A stretch of DNA of 11,104 nucleotides from Rhizopus sp. PT2906. Its lineage: Eukaryota; Mucoromycota; Mucoromycetes; Mucorales; Rhizopodaceae. The notes below the pieces were generated by a model. The model searched no databases. It had not been told where the DNA came from and saw nothing but the letters and a program-made list of their open reading frames with translations. The stretch spans positions 1-11,104 of the forward strand of contig JAMYHX010000819.1 in the NCBI GenBank assembly GCA_025529335.1. The letters are read 5' to 3'. Shown here in pieces: positions 8,281 through 11,104 of this stretch. Both the position numbers and the translations under genes were made by a program. Positions within the stretch are counted from its first letter, which is position 1. The number at the start of each line of letters is the position of its first letter.

Positions 8281-8352
8281 CGCCGCTTCAAATTCTCTTT
8301 CCTTTTTCTTTCAAAACTCCCTTCTTTTCCTTTTTTCTTCTTCTTTTCATTA

Positions 8353-10854
8353 ATGACGGATAATAGTAATAATATTAATAGTAACAATAATAAACAAGAG
8401 ACATTTCTTTCAAGTACAGGACATGATCCACAAACTTTCTCTCACCTTTTCCCTCCTGTTCAGCCAATGCCACCACCTTCCTCTTCTTCAAAATTAACTT
8501 TAGATAAAAACGCGGGTATTGATTATGTTATAAAGTTCAAGTTTCCAACCAGTAGCAAAGATAAATCAAGACAACAACTGGAACAGCATGTAACAAAGTC
8601 TCTAAAAGATCTAACAACTCGGTTGAACTCTGTTGGTCTTCGTTATCAGATACGCCCAGGAAAAGAACCAGATACTTTGTTAATATTCATTAGCAGTCCC
8701 ATTCAGTGTATTAAAAAGGAATTTCGTCGAGAGAGGTAGGACTCACATACGTTGTCTATGCAAACATACTGATTCTCCCAATTTAGAGTACGTGATTTCT
8801 TGCTAGGCATACGTGTAGATGACATCGATGAAACTTCGGATATTCAAACATTCAAGGAATTGACAGAGGCTGAACGTTTAAGGCTAGTCTATGAAATCAT
8901 GACACAGCCAAAAGAAGAAGGTGGTGCAGGAATATCGCCTCAAACCGATCAGTATGTGGAAAGCATTGTCCCTTTACATAATGATGAGTTGAATGATGTA
9001 AGTCTATCTATGTTCTAAAGGATAGGTAGTAATAATGAGTATATTAGAAATGGTTAAAGTCTTGGTCTACCAAATGGTTGATTGATGATAATGATCTATT
9101 GCTGATAAGAAACCATTTTGGTGAGAAGATCGCTTACTATTTTGCATTTCTCCAAACTTACTTCTTGTGGCTGAGTGTACCTGCATCTTTGGGTGTCTTT
9201 GTTTACTTAACTCATGCCAATACGTTGGCAGGCTGGTACTCTCTGGCCATGATCATCTGGGCTATTGTGTTTATAGAGATATGGAAGCGTAAAGAAAACC
9301 AATTGGCAATTCAATGGGGCGTACGAAATTATTCAAAGAATGAAAGAAGAAGAACAGAGTTTAAAGGTGATAGATGGGTTAAGGATGAAATTACGGGAGA
9401 AGATACGCCTGTGGTATCCACATATAAACTATTGGTCAGAAGGTTAGCATCCATACCTGGTGTTGCTATAGGTGCGGCTTTTTTGAGCATCATCGTGGGG
9501 TTCGTGTTTATGCTTCAGTTATTCTTGCATGAGTATTACAATGGCCCCTTTAAACAATTCTTGGTAAGATGTACGCAATCATATGAAAGAAGATGAAGCT
9601 AATCTTAATACCATTTAGCATTATACACCTACAGTGGGCTATGTTCTCTTGATTCCTACAATGACAAAGATATATAGCCAATGGATGAAACGACTGAATG
9701 ATTGGGAAATGCACAAGACGAGCGCCGCTTATGAATACTATTACACACAAAAGATATTTATTGCTAATTTCCTTGTTGGCTATCTATCCATGTTCATTAC
9801 CGCTTGGATCTATATCCCTTTTGGAGATCATGTCTTACCTTACCTTGTTCAGTACAACATTAGTCATGATCACAAGTCGGTAGACTTTCAAAGACTTCGT
9901 GCCCAACTTGTTTATTTTGTTGTCACTGGCCAAATAGTGGGATTTTTAACTGAAATGGCTGTTCCTTATGTAATTAACCTTATTAAACCCAAGGCTCAAA
10001 GGGTGTCTGAAAAAGTATTGCATAAAAGGGAAATGCCTACGACAAAAGAGTTGGCAACTAGAGAAGCATCAGGAAATGATGAGGAAGAAGTAAAGTTTAT
10101 GGAAAAGGTTTATAATGAAGTATCAATGCTAGAATATGATATCTACATTGACTATGCAGAGATGGTTATCCAGGTAAGCCCGCAAAAGTTGAGTATTATA
10201 TTCCCTTGCTAACACACAATACCATCGTAAGTTTGGCTATGTCAGTATGTTTTCTACAGTGTGGCCACTTACTGCTTTATGTTGTCTGATTAATAATTGG
10301 ATTGAACTACGTGGTGACGCTGTCAAGATTTGCAAGTATACAAGGTAATAAGCTCTTTGTAGTAATACGCTAGTAGGTAATTTATATATTATAGACGTCC
10401 TATTCCGTTACGTGCAGAGAGTATTGGACCTTGGTTAGGTAATATGGAGACTTTAATCTGGTTATCGTCTATCACTATGAGCTCCTTCGCCTACCTTTTC
10501 CATCCTTCTACAAACATTCACTCTTACTACACTCCTATCTTTACATTGGTAGCCATCCTTATATCTGAACACATCTATGTTGTTCTTCGATTGGGTATCC
10601 GTCAAGCAATTCATCTCTTATATCCCAATGCCTCTGAGTATTTGGTCAAGAAGGAAGAATATAAACTAAAAAAGGTTTGGCTAGAGCGCATGATAGGCAA
10701 CCATGAAGCGTTCATCAGTGCCACTGAGCAGCATGATAACAGTGATCTTTCTCAAGGCTTGTCAGCCAAGATATGGAGAAATCACCTGAACCAGCCCAAG
10801 ATAGAAGTCGATACAGCTGTACAAATAGTTCAAAACGCGTTCAAGACTGAATAA
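8353..10854 (+). CDS. Anoctamin/TMEM16 family membrane protein (scramblase-like)
   Basis: Six exons, 8353-8735, 8787-8997, 9048-9563, 9619-10173, 10232-10344 and 10395-10854, give 745 residues, close to fungal TMEM16 scramblases of about 735. A low-complexity Asn-rich N-terminus precedes a soluble alpha/beta domain, then about ten membrane segments (first at YYFAFLQTYFLWLSVPASL, last near 630-655). Calcium-site acidic residues are at expected places: Glu482 in FLTEMAVPYV, Asp548 and Glu551 in DYAEMVIQFGY, Glu580 and Asp584 in NNWIELRGDA. Asp548-Glu580 and Glu551-Asp584 spacings match those I recall for the Nectria protein. Relatives scramble phospholipids or conduct ions on calcium binding; yeast Ist2 tethers ER to plasma membrane. 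Scrambling is inferred from the family. All introns are 50-58 nt GT-AG, and the last-but-one has CTAAC. Confidence 0.94.
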
Positions 10855-11047
10855 ACATCTATAGCTTTACAATCGTTCTTATAGTCCCATTGTGAAAGTT
10901 TTGTTTAAAAACTTTAAATGTAAGCTCTAATCATTGCAAGCGAATTGAAGAGAATAAAGGCTGCTTTGTCTTTTTCTTCTCATGGTTAATGTTTGTGGCT
11001 TCAGCTGCTTGCTCTAGAATCATAAGCTTTTTTATTAAACATTAAAA
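10855..11047 (+). other. 3' flank of the anoctamin gene and gap to the window end
   Basis: AATAAA overlaps the anoctamin stop (10850-10855) and occurs again at 10953-10958, a likely poly(A) signal about 100 nt downstream. A pyrimidine-rich patch lies at about 10967-10981. No RNA gene or secure coding frame is seen. Confidence 0.45.
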
Positions 11048-11104
11048 ATGCGCTTTGCAGTCCTTACCAGTATGATTATCCTTTTTTTCTCAGGAGATAG
11101 TCTT
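11048..11104 (+). CDS. Possible start of a secreted-protein gene (partial)
   Basis: An ATG at 11048, preceded by an A-rich AAAA context, opens a frame of 19 codons that runs off the window. The peptide begins MRFAVLTSMIILFFSG, with a basic residue followed by a hydrophobic core, like the start of a signal peptide. Only the first residues are visible, so no family can be named. Against it, the pyrimidine run ending in CTCAG at 11084-11094 could instead be an intron acceptor, which would put the real start elsewhere, and no TATA-like box sits at the spacing seen for neighbouring genes. Confidence 0.3.
   Translation, partial: MRFAVLTSMIILFFSGDSL

Noticed and set aside
8166..8387. 73-codon - strand frame at the kinase/anoctamin junction
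   Set aside because: It is antisense to the pyrimidine-rich gap and the Asn repeat, which explains its Lys/Glu/Leu runs.
1..11104. Transposon, CRISPR array, tRNA/rRNA or viral remnants
   Set aside because: I saw no transposase or reverse transcriptase motifs, no long terminal or inverted repeats, no regular direct repeats, and no tRNA T-arm-like sequence on either strand.

Overview
The window looks like nuclear DNA of an early-diverging filamentous fungus, most likely Mucoromycota/Mucorales. That placement is an inference. It rests on many short introns (about 47-85 nt, nearly all GT-AG), AT-rich intergenic DNA, pyrimidine-rich leaders, AATAAA-like 3' signals and the protein types present. 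All confidently identified genes lie on the + strand in tandem. There is no rRNA, tRNA, CRISPR array or recognisable transposon.

Layout: (1) 1-129 is the 3' end of the mitochondrial ATP synthase beta subunit gene. (2) 533-2257 is a four-exon GH72 beta-1,3-glucanosyltransferase (Gas/Gel type) with an X8 domain and GPI signal; its second intron is a GC-AG intron. (3) 2258-3282 is a 1-kb interval with no secure gene, though the - strand has a weak multi-exon candidate. (4) 3283-4203 is an intronless TIM-barrel amidohydrolase of the lactonase-like COG3618 type. (5) 4305 to about 5106 holds an unrecognised small gene that appears only when four or five short exons are joined; each single open frame looks trivial. 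(6) 5412-8278 is a five-exon Kin4-type CAMKL protein kinase with a C-terminal KA1-like domain. (7) 8353-10854 is a six-exon anoctamin/TMEM16 membrane protein, 745 residues, with most of the calcium-site residues in place. (8) 11048-11104 may be the start of another gene with a signal-peptide-like N-terminus.

The genes do not form an obvious pathway. GH72 (wall remodelling), Kin4 (cell-cycle/polarity kinase) and the anoctamin (lipid scrambling or membrane tethering) all act at the cell cortex, but physical adjacency in a fungus is weak evidence for shared function. Two layout points stand out. TATA-like boxes sit 79-86 nt upstream of three start codons. In one case the box overlaps the previous gene's stop codon, leaving only 74 nt between the kinase and anoctamin coding regions.
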